A DNA stretch of 64,000 nucleotides, from assembly GCA_039105265.1 (NCBI GenBank), contig JAPFFF010000007.1, forward strand, positions 2,232,001 to 2,296,000, written 5' to 3'. The stretch comes from Tritrichomonas musculus. Lineage: Eukaryota; Parabasalia; Tritrichomonadida; Tritrichomonadidae. Below, piece by piece: positions 1 through 8,922 of the stretch (position 1 is its first letter; every line of letters begins with the position of its first letter). Below the pieces are notes generated by a model. The model was not told the DNA's origin. It saw nothing but the letters and a program-made list of their open reading frames with translations, and made no database searches. The position numbers and the translations under genes are program-made.

Positions 1-741
1 CTTACTCCATGTTTGATATTTTTCTGGTTTATTTTGAAATATGCCATTACCTATATTAAACACATCTGCAAAATCATCATTCCAGGATTTAAGTTTGAAA
101 AAGTTCATATATGGTGCGGTATACTCCCAATCTTGTTCATTCTTACTGTTAGTATAGTAGTATTTATGATTCTCTGCTTTATTTCTTTCTGTATAAATAA
201 TTTCATGAAAACCATTTTTATCATAATATCCATCTGTTTGTATATCTCTATCCTGTATATTGTCATCATTTTGAACAAATTTGTCTAATGAAGAAGTTTT
301 AATGTATGACTTGAATGCATGATTAACTGCATCAAAAAATCCACGTAAATCTCCATCGATTGACACCCAATCAATGACTTTGAAGAATCCATATTCATGA
401 TTAGTACCAGTTATATAGTCTTCTTTTAGTGTTCCATCATTCCATGTTCCACCACAGACAAACTCATATGTTTTCTTATGTATCTTATATATTTCAATCT
501 CTACTTCCATTTTGCGTCGTCTCTTAATGATATGTGCTGAACGAACGCCAACAATAGATTCCCCTTTGTTTGCAGTTGACCATTCTGGTGGGAAATTAAA
601 CCAATACCTATTAAACTTAGCTTTATCATGTTGAGCATCCTCAAGGAAGTAGGCTGTTTCGATTGGAAGAGGTGTATTACCATCATTAACTATATTATCT
701 CGATTAGGATAAAGAGTTTTAACACTTGGTGGTAATTCCAT
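1..741 (-). CDS. capsid-like/unknown protein of Polinton A (partial, runs off window)
   Basis: An open frame of 247 codons runs from an ATG at 741 to the window edge with no stop. It lies 21 bp downstream of the protease gene on the same strand, as a likely co-transcribed neighbour. The N-terminus reads MELPPSVKTLYPNRDN. A segment EWSTANKGESIVGVRS is followed by a basic run IIKRRRKMEVEIEI, and the protein continues with alternating beta-rich and aromatic stretches (GYYDKNGFHEIIYTE). I do not recognise the family firmly. Position next to the protease and the beta-rich character would suit a minor capsid or penton-type protein, but that is inference. It carries a RDIQTDG motif (about 230-255) that resembles dynein light chain LC8 binding sites. 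Confidence 0.7.
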   Translation of the reverse strand, partial: MELPPSVKTLYPNRDNIVNDGNTPLPIETAYFLEDAQHDKAKFNRYWFNFPPEWSTANKGESIVGVRSAHIIKRRRKMEVEIEIYKIHKKTYEFVCGGTWNDGTLKEDYITGTNHEYGFFKVIDWVSIDGDLRGFFDAVNHAFKSYIKTSSLDKFVQNDDNIQDRDIQTDGYYDKNGFHEIIYTERNKAENHKYYYTNSKNEQDWEYTAPYMNFFKLKSWNDDFADVFNIGNGIFQNKPEKYQTWSK

Positions 742-762
742 TTCGAGTTGAATAAAAAGTCT

Positions 763-2319
763 TTATTTATATACAACATCTGTTTCTAATTCATTGTTTT
801 GAAGTTCTCGAAGTATTCTCTTTCTAATATCTGGCATATTGCGTTGTTTAAACTTACCATTTCCTTCATGCAAAAAGGTACGACAAGATTCCATTAGAAA
901 CACTCCACAATCCTTGTTATTCCTTTGACTAGGTACATCATAATATTTTGCTTTTAACTTACCTGTTCCTGAAATATTGATCCACTTATTAAGTGTCTTT
1001 ACCTCTGGTGCCATTGACTTATTCTCAGAGTCATAGCATTCGATTATTTTCTTTGAATATCGAACAATACATAAAACCCAATGTTCTCCATCTGAACAAA
1101 TGGGGACAAATACTTTATCGAAATGTGAAAATGACTGTTTACCTGAGATAGGACTTTTCATCAGTTCATGTATTTTTTCCATATCATTAGTCTCATATGC
1201 TCTAGAAAGGAGGGTATAAAATGCAGTAGGTAAAACCAATATTTTCTTTTTATCAAACTCTGCCTCATTTTGACCAGGTTGTTTATTCAATCTCTTTCCT
1301 TTGTTATATAGAAGTTTCAAGTAGTCATCAATAACATCTTCTTCTATATTTTCATCATTGACTAAACTCCTCCAATCATGAATTTTATGACGTCTTTGGT
1401 CTACTGTATACTCTCCTGTCTTCTGTGGTGTCATACGGGGTTCTCTTGGAGGAGGACTAGTACCTCGAGAGGTATGCGATGATGGAAACTGTGGAGGTGG
1501 TGATGAAGGAGGAGGAGGTGGTGGAGGTGGAGGTGAAGGTGAACGAGGTCGTTTTGATTTTGTCTTAGGTTGTTTTGATTTTTTCTTAGGTCTATCATCC
1601 TCGTCTAAATTTGTACTACTTTGAAGTAAAAGTTGAATTCTGTTTTGATTTTGGTCCCTTGTTGGTGGCTCAACATTTGTGGGTCGGTTCCTACCGATTT
1701 TCCTAAGGTTAAGATGATAATCATTTCGATTTAAAGTTGGAGGTCTGGGTAATGGAGCCAATTCTGGTATATCATCTGTTTGAATACCTCTAGTTTTATA
1801 TTCTTTCTTATCACTTTTCAATGTTCTTTCTTTCATCTGCTCTCTCAGTTCTCTAGCTGCTTGTTTTTCCTCCTCAGTCTTCATTCGAGATATCCTTATG
1901 TTGATAATATCATAATGTAATTTTATCTCTGTTAATATACCTGTTGTTGATTCCTGGAGAGTATATTGATATGGCTTTAATACTGTTATGTAATGTCCAT
2001 GTTCATCTTTATCATCTTGATTTTTCTTAATTGCAAAAACACAACCTGTAAATTTTGCTTTTGGTCTCTCTCTCTTGAGTCTATTAGCAAATTCAAGTAC
2101 GTCTTTAAAAGCTATACTAGTATTTAAATATGTCTCATATAATTTTTGTAGATTTATTTGATTATTAGAGAACTTCCATATAGTTTGACCCAAACCTCTT
2201 GTTAATCTTGCAACATCTCTATCAACTAGTTTAGGTCGAAATTTAAAAGTACATTGTAATAGTTGTATTTTATTGTTAGGTTTAGTTTGTGTGCCTTTAT
2301 CACTTGTCATTTTTATCAT
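763..2319 (-). CDS. C48/Ulp1-like cysteine protease of Polinton A
   Basis: About 518 aa. The C-terminal third (roughly residues 310-515) is a Ulp1/adenain-type cysteine protease: the His is in GEHWVLCIVRY, the Asp in IECYDSEN, and the Gln and Cys in SQRNNKDCGVF. Polinton proteases of this clan are thought to process capsid proteins. The N-terminal half is different: two LC8-like motifs (KGTQTK near the start and TRGIQTDD around 1771-1795), a Lys/Arg-rich stretch and a run of nine prolines (about 1500-1530) that probably acts as a flexible linker. The frame is open further up without an ATG, so I start at the ATG at 2319; 2310 (MTSDKG) is equally possible. It is divergent from the small gene at 2326, with only a few bases between the two starts. 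Confidence 0.85.
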   Translation of the reverse strand: MIKMTSDKGTQTKPNNKIQLLQCTFKFRPKLVDRDVARLTRGLGQTIWKFSNNQINLQKLYETYLNTSIAFKDVLEFANRLKRERPKAKFTGCVFAIKKNQDDKDEHGHYITVLKPYQYTLQESTTGILTEIKLHYDIINIRISRMKTEEEKQAARELREQMKERTLKSDKKEYKTRGIQTDDIPELAPLPRPPTLNRNDYHLNLRKIGRNRPTNVEPPTRDQNQNRIQLLLQSSTNLDEDDRPKKKSKQPKTKSKRPRSPSPPPPPPPPPSSPPPQFPSSHTSRGTSPPPREPRMTPQKTGEYTVDQRRHKIHDWRSLVNDENIEEDVIDDYLKLLYNKGKRLNKQPGQNEAEFDKKKILVLPTAFYTLLSRAYETNDMEKIHELMKSPISGKQSFSHFDKVFVPICSDGEHWVLCIVRYSKKIIECYDSENKSMAPEVKTLNKWINISGTGKLKAKYYDVPSQRNNKDCGVFLMESCRTFLHEGNGKFKQRNMPDIRKRILRELQNNELETDVVYK

Positions 2320-2325
2320 TATAAA

Positions 2326-2577
2326 ATGTCTCAATCAGACCGTATGTATATCCTCGTTAGAATTCTATCGAACATCCATGAATATAGTGTAGAGAGTGAT
2401 GAAACAAGAAGAAAAAAATTGATGAAGACTATAAAAGAATTATCAGCTCAGTATTTCAAACCTGAACATCTTCAAATAATGAGGATAGATAATGATGTTG
2501 ATTTTTTAGGTCGAATTGAACACTTTGCTTTGGAGTTCTTAGAACTATATATAGTTAATCTGCCCTCGCATTTATAA
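2326..2577 (+). CDS. small helical protein of Polinton A (83 aa), unknown
   Basis: Starts MSQSDRMYILVRIL at an ATG that faces the protease gene, leaving only 6-15 bp between the two starts, so both must use a shared bidirectional promoter or overlapping leaders. The protein is predominantly helical and charged (RRKKLMKTIKELSAQ). It has no motif I recognise. Its 3' end overlaps the convergent HNH gene by 23 bp. The tight packing supports a real gene, but there is no homology-based support. Confidence 0.55.
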   Translation: MSQSDRMYILVRILSNIHEYSVESDETRRKKLMKTIKELSAQYFKPEHLQIMRIDNDVDFLGRIEHFALEFLELYIVNLPSHL

Positions 2578-2890
2578 TTTTAGGCATATCCCTGTTATAG
2601 TTACTATCAGTTGGGGTTATCCATCTTAAGTTGCTTAGATGGTAGTCAGCCCTATTCCTATTGATATGGTCTACCTCTATTTTATGTTGTGGGTCATCAT
2701 TAGGTATGAACTGTCTTGCTATAAGTACATGTTTCAAGTAGTAGTCGCCATTTAGACATACACGTATATACCCCTTTATATGTTTTGCATCCTTGCATAT
2801 AAAATGATTACTCTTACGTCTTATAGTAAAGGGGTACCTATTCAGTATTTCATAGTCGTTAGTAAAGCCTTTGAGTGGCACAAATGACAT
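2555..2890 (-). CDS. HNH-family endonuclease-like protein of Polinton A
   Basis: 111 aa. The N-terminal part (YEILNRYPFTIRRKSN) looks like a NUMOD-type DNA-contact segment. The core GYIRVCLNGDYYLKHVLIARQF leads into EVDHINRNRADYHLSNLRW, the DHxNxNxxDNxxxNLRW signature of HNH_3 endonucleases seen in homing enzymes and large DNA viruses. Residue spacing suits an intact beta-beta-alpha metal site. A distant relative sits in element B at 21948. Its role in Polintons is not known; a nicking or homing activity is the family expectation. It is convergent with, and overlaps, the 83-aa gene. Confidence 0.8.
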   Translation of the reverse strand: MSFVPLKGFTNDYEILNRYPFTIRRKSNHFICKDAKHIKGYIRVCLNGDYYLKHVLIARQFIPNDDPQHKIEVDHINRNRADYHLSNLRWITPTDSNYNRDMPKIINARAD

Positions 2891-2941
2891 TTTCTCACTT
2901 TTTGAATGATTTAAATATTTTCATTTCATTTTTATTTTTGT

Positions 2942-3199
2942 ATGAGCAAGTGGGGGACAATCATTGTTGAAGGAATTGATGATAAAGGACCTCTTTATTA
3001 TCCTCTCGATGACAAAGAAAAAAACGTTATCAAGTTTCCAAAGAAAAAAAAGCGAGTAAACTTGTATAAAAACTATTATGAACATCAAGAGAAAGAAGAA
3101 GAAGAGAAAGAAGAAGAAAAAGAAGAACTTCTAGATGTAGGTGTTCAAACTGAAAAAACTGAACTACCTCATATAGACGAACTACTTAGTAAAATTTAA
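2942..3199 (+). CDS. small acidic protein with VQTE motif, Polinton A (85 aa)
   Basis: Starts MSKWGTIIVEGIDDKGP directly after a T-rich leader (ATTTTTATTTTTGT) that recurs before other Polinton ORFs here. After a short ordered start it has a Lys-rich patch (KFPKKKKRVNLYKN), a Glu/Lys run (about residues 45-65) and a C-terminal tail DVGVQTEKTELPHIDELL. The VQT core flanked by Gly and Glu is a good match to LC8 dynein light chain ligands. I do not recognise the family. It is likely an intrinsically disordered adaptor-like protein (inference). Confidence 0.6.
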   Translation: MSKWGTIIVEGIDDKGPLYYPLDDKEKNVIKFPKKKKRVNLYKNYYEHQEKEEEEKEEEKEELLDVGVQTEKTELPHIDELLSKI

Positions 3200-3240
3200 C
3201 TTCTTTTATTTTATTGTTATTTTTTTTATTTTTGTCTTAA

Positions 3241-3489
3241 ATGAATAGCGCTATTAACGGACTGAATAATGACGCAGAAGCTCTATATGCAAGATTTAAA
3301 GTTATTAAAGACAAGATATTTGGAAAATGTATGAATGAAGATGATGATAAAATAGCTAGTCAATTCGATATAATGATAAATATAATCAAGTCATACAAAG
3401 AACTCTTTGAAGACATTGAAAAAGCTAAGTTATTATTGAAGTCAATTGATACACGTATCTCTATAGCTGAACATCAAAATAGACTATGA
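3241..3489 (+). CDS. small helical protein of Polinton A (82 aa), unknown
   Basis: Starts MNSAINGLNNDAEALYARF after a T-rich leader (TTTTTTATTTTTGTCTTAA). It is entirely helical in character, with heptad-like spacing (IKSYKELFEDIEKAKLLLK), so a coiled coil is likely. It follows the acidic 85-aa gene on the same strand after 41 bp, and its stop lies two bases before the tandem repeat array. It has no recognised family. Confidence 0.55.
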   Translation: MNSAINGLNNDAEALYARFKVIKDKIFGKCMNEDDDKIASQFDIMINIIKSYKELFEDIEKAKLLLKSIDTRISIAEHQNRL

Positions 3490-3490
3490 G

Positions 3491-3740
3491 GGACCCGAGG
3501 TAGTTGTTTAGGTCCCTAGTAGTAGTGGGGACCCGAGGTAGTTGTTTAGGTCCCTAGTAGTAGTGGGGACCCGAGGTAGTTGTTTAGGTCCCTAGTAGTA
3601 CTTCAAGAAACAACAAGTAGTGGGGACCCGAGGTAGTTGTTTAGGTCCCTAGTAGTACTTCAAGAAAAAAAACAAGTAGTGGGGACCCGAGGTAGTTGTT
3701 TAGGTCCCTAGTAGTACTTCAAGAAAAAACAAGTTGAAGA
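3491..3740. repeat. tandem array, 5 units with GGACC/GGTCC hairpin arms
   Basis: Five units start GGACCCGAGGTAGTTG at 3491, 3529, 3567, 3624 and 3683. The first spacings are 38 bp. The last two are 57 and 59 bp because of an added CTTCAAGAAA...CAAGTAGT spacer. Within each unit GGACC and GGTCC can pair around a 15-base loop, and TAGTAGT repeats follow. The array lies between the last ORF and the right end of Polinton A. The units are almost identical, so it amplified recently. Confidence 0.9.
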
Positions 3741-3796
3741 AAAATTTTTTTTTTATTTTTTTTTTTCATTTTTATTTTTTTTATTTTTATTTTTAT

Positions 3797-3867
3797 CACG
3801 AGTTCGTGTTGACGTGTGGGCTTAAGCGTAGCGTGGCCCCAACGGAAACCGACTCGTATATACTACT
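3797..3867. repeat. right terminus of Polinton A (terminal inverted repeat arm)
   Basis: The segment after the T-rich block is unusually GC-rich for the region (CACGAGTTCGTG at the start is itself a palindrome) and ends GACTCGTATATACTACT. Read inward from 3867 it begins AGTAGTATATACGAGTC, matching the AGTAGTATAT start of the complete element at 13098. The partner arm is outside the window, so the inner limit of the arm is arbitrary. Confidence 0.65.
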
Positions 3868-4410
3868 CAAAAAATCATGTCACTAAATTATTGTTAACAA
3901 TGAAAAAGAATGGAACAAAAATAAATTCAGCACCAACAATAAAGTGTATAATAAAAAATGCAATGTATTCCATGACCGCCACCTAAAACGGCAAAATGTT
4001 TTAATCATCATGATTAACTTAGTCATTCTGTGGCAGTCAAGTTTTAAAGCATTTAATAAAATTTCATTTATTACTGTTGACTGCTTGTCAACAACTCTTG
4101 AAAGTTTAGCAGTTTGTTCTTCAAAGGTTTTATTTTTGTTATTCAATTGATTTTATTAGTTCTTTGAGTTCGTCATAAGATACTTTCATTATTAATAAAT
4201 CATCTTTGATACTTTCATTCTTTAATAATTTTCCAATTGTATTACAAGTTTTTTTAATAGATATAAATTGTATTCAAGTAGTCTACTATTTATGTTTTCA
4301 TTTATTTGATATTCTTTTGGGAGAATAAATTGAACTTTTCAAATGATTTAAGTATATTAGATTCATTTGTGTTATCATTTATAACTATTAGATCATTAAT
4401 GTTTTCATTC
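3868..4410. other. AT-rich flank with a decayed coiled-coil coding remnant on the minus strand
   Basis: The minus strand shows coding-like text in more than one frame (for example DDLLIMKVSYDELKELI near 4150-4210 and FEEQTAKLSRVVDKQ near 4090-4135). This looks like a broken helical-protein gene, family unknown. No intact gene is supported here. Confidence 0.3.
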
Positions 4411-4418
4411 ATTTGTAT

Positions 4419-4888
4419 AGACTTGTTATTCTCCGATTCTCGATATCGATAATTGATTGACTTTTTGATATCGATACATAAATATGCACAGATTCTCGAG
4501 ATCGATTTCAGAGATCGAGAATTTTTTTTCTCAGCTTTTGATATCAGAATTTTCAATTAAACTTTTTGATAAATATATGATCGTATTTTAATCTCAAATA
4601 TTTCATAAAAAAGAATGTTTTTTTTAATCTTAAAATAAACATCAATACATTCTATTATTTATTTTTAGATATAATAAAATCACAAATACCAATTATAATA
4701 AAAGATAAATCTGTTTGAGATCTCGAGATCTCGGTAAATGATATCAAGTTTACAATTATTTTTATATCACATTTCATGTCTGATATCTTGATAATCGATA
4801 ATCTCGATATCAGATTTTTAAACTGATAATCGAGTATCAGATGTAAAAAAGTGACGTTTTTGATATCGATTCTCAAAATAACAAGTCT
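4419..4888. mobile_element. MITE-like inverted-repeat element rich in GATATC/CTCGAGATC palindromes
   Basis: The left edge AGACTTGTTATT at 4419 is matched by AATAACAAGTCT ending at 4888, and each is followed inward by an imperfect GAATCGATATC-type segment. ATTTGTAT lies immediately left (4411-4418) and again two bases right of the element (4891-4898), which would fit an 8-bp target duplication. The interior is dense with GATATC, ATCGAT and GAGATCTCGAGATCTC palindromes and has no credible ORF. It is a non-autonomous DNA transposon by appearance; the family is not recognised. Confidence 0.55.
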
Positions 4889-5173
4889 ACATTTGTATTT
4901 GCAATAAATATATAAATATATTTCATTAGATTTTAAAATTGATTTTCAGACTGTTTCAACAAGATTTGCAATATTTCAACAATTATCAATTGTATCAATT
5001 AATAGATGGATAAAAATGTTTTGTCTTCCAACATTTAAGAATGGAAGAATTTTTCAAACCACTTTTGATGTAACATCCTCAATTTTGATTTAAAATGATT
5101 TGAAAGTTTTCTTTATCTATTTGAATATATTCTTTTCTCATATTATAAGATTTGATGAAAAAAGTAATATATT

Positions 5174-5443
5174 ATGTCAAAAATGAAATATCTAAACAAT
5201 AAAGTTCAGAATTATCGAATTCACAAATTCATTAAACTCATCTTGACCATTTCATCATTGATGCTAATCACAGATATCGGAAAATTTCAATCAATTGAAA
5301 ACCCAGAAAATCTCAATACCTTATATTTTTACTTCAAATCATCAAATCAATATTTCGATAAATTAGAAATTCTAAATAATAATGCTAATGACGGATATCT
5401 GGAAAATGAATTACTTTTTAATTCATCAGGTAACAATTTTTAA
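5174..5443 (+). pseudogene. fossil fragment of a Polinton major capsid protein
   Basis: A short stretch in this ORF (FKSSNQYFDKLEILNNNAND) clearly resembles the conserved N-terminal part of the element B capsid protein (LKSSNQLFDRLEILHNNVNV). Only this small piece is recognisable, the surroundings are AT-rich and broken, and no other Polinton part lies next to it. I read it as an old, heavily decayed relic of a third Polinton insertion. Confidence 0.6.
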
Positions 5444-6859
5444 ATAGAAATCCAAAATATTTTTTCCATTTAATATTGATGTGGCAGTTAAAAATCAAAG
5501 AATGGGAAATGGCTATTTGAGAACAAGCATCGGTCCAGTGAGCAATGGAGGAGGTCATCTAAAAGGAATTGTTCTTCTTTTGTATCATCAAATATTTTCT
5601 AAATAGTAATATATAAATAAATACCTAAATTTGGATCAGAAGAATGATTACTCTTAGATGATATGATAAAAAAGAAGCTAAAGGAAAGAAAAAAGAAATA
5701 AAGAAAATATGTATCTTGAATGCATTCTCAAAAATATATAAATATACAGTTAGTAATATTTATATATATATATATATATGAACTTTGAATGTAAGGAAGT
5801 ACCTAATGAGAATAAACATTTGATTGGATTTGCGCGATATTTAACAAAAAGTTTGCTCGAGATTTCATATGAAAAATTAAAAAGAAATAATTTATATAGT
5901 AATCATTATATAGGTATATAAAAAGATATCTCTGCATTCAATATCTTGACTTTTTTTAGATTATTGTTGAAACTTTTCATCATTTTAATCAATCTTTCTT
6001 GAATTATAACTGAGAATCAGTAGTTTTTTTTTTTAAAGTTATTCCAAAAAAGATAAGTCACCTTATTTAAAAAGTTCAACTTTTTAATAGAATTTCAATA
6101 AAAACACGTTGGAAAGTGACGTATCGTTTTTAAAATAGCTTTAGGTAATGTATTAATAGTTCTCCTTTGGGAAGAGAATTAATTTGCTTGCATCTGAGGA
6201 ATTCAACTTTCGATGAATACATTGACTACCAAGTACAGTTTACAGTTGAAGACAAAGGTGATATAGCTTTCAATTGCAAGTTAAAATTCTTGTGAAGTTT
6301 GCTATCTAAATGCTTACAAATTGTTAATGCAAGACTCAGAAAAAAGTTTAGGCTTTTATGATATCATGATATTTCAAAATAATATTATAACTTACGGAGT
6401 AGAAATTTATCTTTTTATTTTTGATTTTTTTTTTTTCTGAGTAAAGTATCGTGAAAAAGTTCTTTACGACAGAAAAAAGTCCTTTACGGTGAAGTCATTC
6501 ATTCAAATAACCAGAAAATTGAGAAAATATAATAATTATTAACGATTAAAAAAGGTATTTATATTTGACCTTTTTTTTCAAATGATCTTTCAAATTTTCA
6601 GATAGGGATCGGGAATAATGTAAAAAATAAACCATTGAAATATATTTTGGCTGTTATTATTAATATAAAATAAAAATATTATTATAGAATCTATAAAAAC
6701 AAAAAACAAAATTACCTCGATAACTGAGAGACGTTGCGATACACGCGATACACGACGGCAAACAGCTACTGCTAGCAATTATTTTTCCGTTTACTATTTC
6801 AGAATATTTTTGAAATTTTTTTTTTTTAAGTTTAAATTAAAACCAAACAGAATTATCTA
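5444..6859. other. AT-rich region without a supported gene
   Basis: Contains a short TA microsatellite (about 5758-5779), poly-T runs and short coding-like scraps (for example STFDEYIDYQVQFTVED near 6210). None forms a gene I can name. It may include further relic DNA of the capsid fragment upstream. Confidence 0.4.
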
Positions 6860-6860
6860 A

Positions 6861-7112
6861 CAAATTAAACGCAAATTTAAAGTATCTCTCAAATTTGAGA
6901 CAAGTTTTAATTAAAGATCACCTTAAATTTTTACAATTGAAAGAAACAAACGTTGTTGAAACAAACAATTACAAATAACAATAACAAATACAAAACAAAT
7001 AAATACGCAAACTTAAAACAGCTCTTAAATTTGAGACAAGTTTTAATTAAAGATCACCGTAAATTTTTACAATTGAAAGAAACAAACGTTGTTGAAACAA
7101 GCAATTACAAAA
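6861..7112. repeat. 136-bp direct tandem repeat (two copies)
   Basis: Copies with the shared core AAATTTGAGACAAGTTTTAA start at 6891 and 7027, a 136-bp period. The shared sequence continues through GAAACAAACGTTGTTGAAAC with a single T/G difference in the middle (ACCTTAAA and ACCGTAAA). Similarity extends weakly upstream (ACGCAAAYTTAAA). The high identity implies a recent duplication just 3' of the MULE transposase. Confidence 0.85.
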
Positions 7113-7167
7113 AGTCAAATATCGGAAATGTTATACTTATTTATTTCAAAATATTTCTTTTTATTAA

Positions 7168-8922
7168 TCAATGAATTTTATTTATACCAAAATATCTTCC
7201 AAGAAGATAATCTTTATTTGATTCTAGATAATCAATGCTATTACCATTCAACATATAATTGATTAAATAAAATTTGATAAAATCATCAAGTTGCACTATT
7301 TTCAAACCAAGTTCCAATGCTTCCTTAGATGCATCTTTTATTATTCTTTCTAATTCGTTACTAATTAATTTAGAATCGCTTGATGAAAAGAGAGAATCAG
7401 CTCTTTTCAGAGCTTCATCAATTTCTTCTAATGAGATTGAAAAATCTTCCAAAGAACCATCATCATCCTTTTTAGTTTGAAATGTGCGATTTTAACTTGC
7501 TTGGAAGTTCTTTAAAACTTTTGAAATCAAAGAATTTGTTTGTATCTAATAGTGGATATTTTATCTGAATTATAGATTCTTCTGTAACTGTATGTCTACA
7601 TGGCAAATCACACCCAAACATTAACTTTTGATGCAGGTTAGTATTACAATAGCATTCATCAACTTCAGTTATATGATATTTGTGCTTTTGACTTAACAAT
7701 TCATTTTTTATTCGTGTGCTTAATTTGTCTGCACTTTCACCACTAATATATTTTTCAAAGCGCTTATTGATTTTATTATATAATTGCACCAGGTTAAATT
7801 CCAAACCTTTTTTTTCTTTAGAAATTTTTTTTAATTGTCTATGGAATCCCTCACAATGGTTTGAGGCTGCTGCAATAAGTCTTCTTTTATATAATGCAAT
7901 TTGTGATTTATATTTTAAATCAGCATTCTCTTTCTTTTTAACAGCATTGTCTATGATTTCAAAAAATGAATGTACCAAGAATTTTTCTGGTATGCTTTTG
8001 TTTTCTTTATAATAACCGTTAGCAAAATTAATATTTTTCTCTTGAAACACATTGAAATCTTCTTCTGTTTGTGCCATTAACAATCTCCCAATCAGCTTTC
8101 CCAGAAAGAATTCGCTCCAACTTTGCCAATTATATGCCTTATACAAAAAAATTGTATAAGTTTATTGTCGTTACAAAACTTTATTAAACCTGGTCCTTCA
8201 TCACTTAGGACAGGAATTAAATGAAGACGAGTGCTTGCTCCAATAACATCTTGTAGTTCGTTATAATAAAGGCTGTATAACTCAGAAGCCTCTTGTGGAC
8301 CTGCGGCATTGCCAACTGGGAGAGAAATCCCATTAAAAATAAATTGAGGAATAGAAACTACACATGGATCCAGAATCGAGAAAGTGCAATCTAACTCAAC
8401 ATATTGAAATTTATGTATAACCTCAAAAGCCCAAGGTGCTACCCAGGAAAAAGCATGTATTGATTTATCATTATTAATTGTTATTTCCCCGTTTTCTTTT
8501 GGATGTGTAAATATTTTAGAAATGCCTTTATGTTCAAGCAATATTTGAATAATTCCTATTTCTTGTGCAAGTGTTTTAAATATGTTACAATTCTGCTTCT
8601 GAGAATATGATTCGATACATAATAATTTCTCATTTTTAATGTCGTAGTTTGATGGGAAAAGTCTTACTATTTTTTTTAACATTTCAAACGAAGCATTTGA
8701 TATTTTGTAAAAAGCAGAATTTGGTTTCTTACCTAACATATAAAAATTTAAATTAAAATTAAATTGATATATATCAACACTGAAATTGATTTGTGAAATC
8801 TTTTTATATAAAAAACTTATTTGATAATAACCTAAATTTTGAATTGTTTTTGGTAGACTTTTTTTTGGACAAAATCGGCACCTTTTACAATAACCGTTTT
8901 TTGTAAAGTCCAAAATCGGCAC
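7168..8922 (-). pseudogene. MULE-type (Mutator-like) transposase, frameshifted
   Basis: Three consecutive minus-strand frames make up a Mutator-like transposase. The 5' frame (8922-8092) has a CxxC pair (GYCKRCRFCPKK), then the DDE core: first Asp in FQYVELDCTFSILDP, second in LHLIPVLSDEGPG. The second frame (8146-7472) overlaps it by 55 bp. It carries the probable catalytic Glu in SNHCEGFHRQLKK and a C-terminal SWIM zinc finger (CYC...LPCRHTV). A third short frame (7452-7168) adds an acidic helical tail. The frame change lies in the 8092-8146 overlap near GANSF/LGKL. No ATG precedes the first frame, and a 20-bp direct repeat (CAAAATCGGCACCTTTTACA at 8870 and 8911) sits at its start. Terminal inverted repeats were not found. 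It is a plain DNA transposon relic, recently inactivated. Confidence 0.75.

Larger units (their letters stand above)
1..3867. mobile_element. Polinton/Maverick element A, right-hand part (window-truncated)
   Basis: A cluster of closely packed virus-like genes occupies the left edge: a capsid-like ORF, a C48/Ulp1-type cysteine protease, an HNH protein and three small proteins. A repeat array and a terminus ending TATACTACT at 3867 follow. That end is the mirror of AGTAGTATAT, which starts the complete Polinton at 13098, so 3867 is very probably the right end of a second, different Polinton. The left end lies outside the window, so neither its inverted repeat partner nor its target duplication can be seen. 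The bases after the end are CAAAAA. The parts visible look open and compact. The proteins differ strongly from those of element B, so this is another family. Family assignment is good; completeness is unknown. Confidence 0.8.

Noticed and set aside
13-288. 91-aa hydrophobic plus-strand frame
   Set aside because: It lies antisense to the well-formed 247-codon minus-strand frame that continues from the protease gene.
3491-3740. CRISPR-like regular repeats
   Set aside because: The units follow directly or with the same spacer text, not unique spacers, and the setting is a eukaryotic Polinton. It is a plain tandem array.
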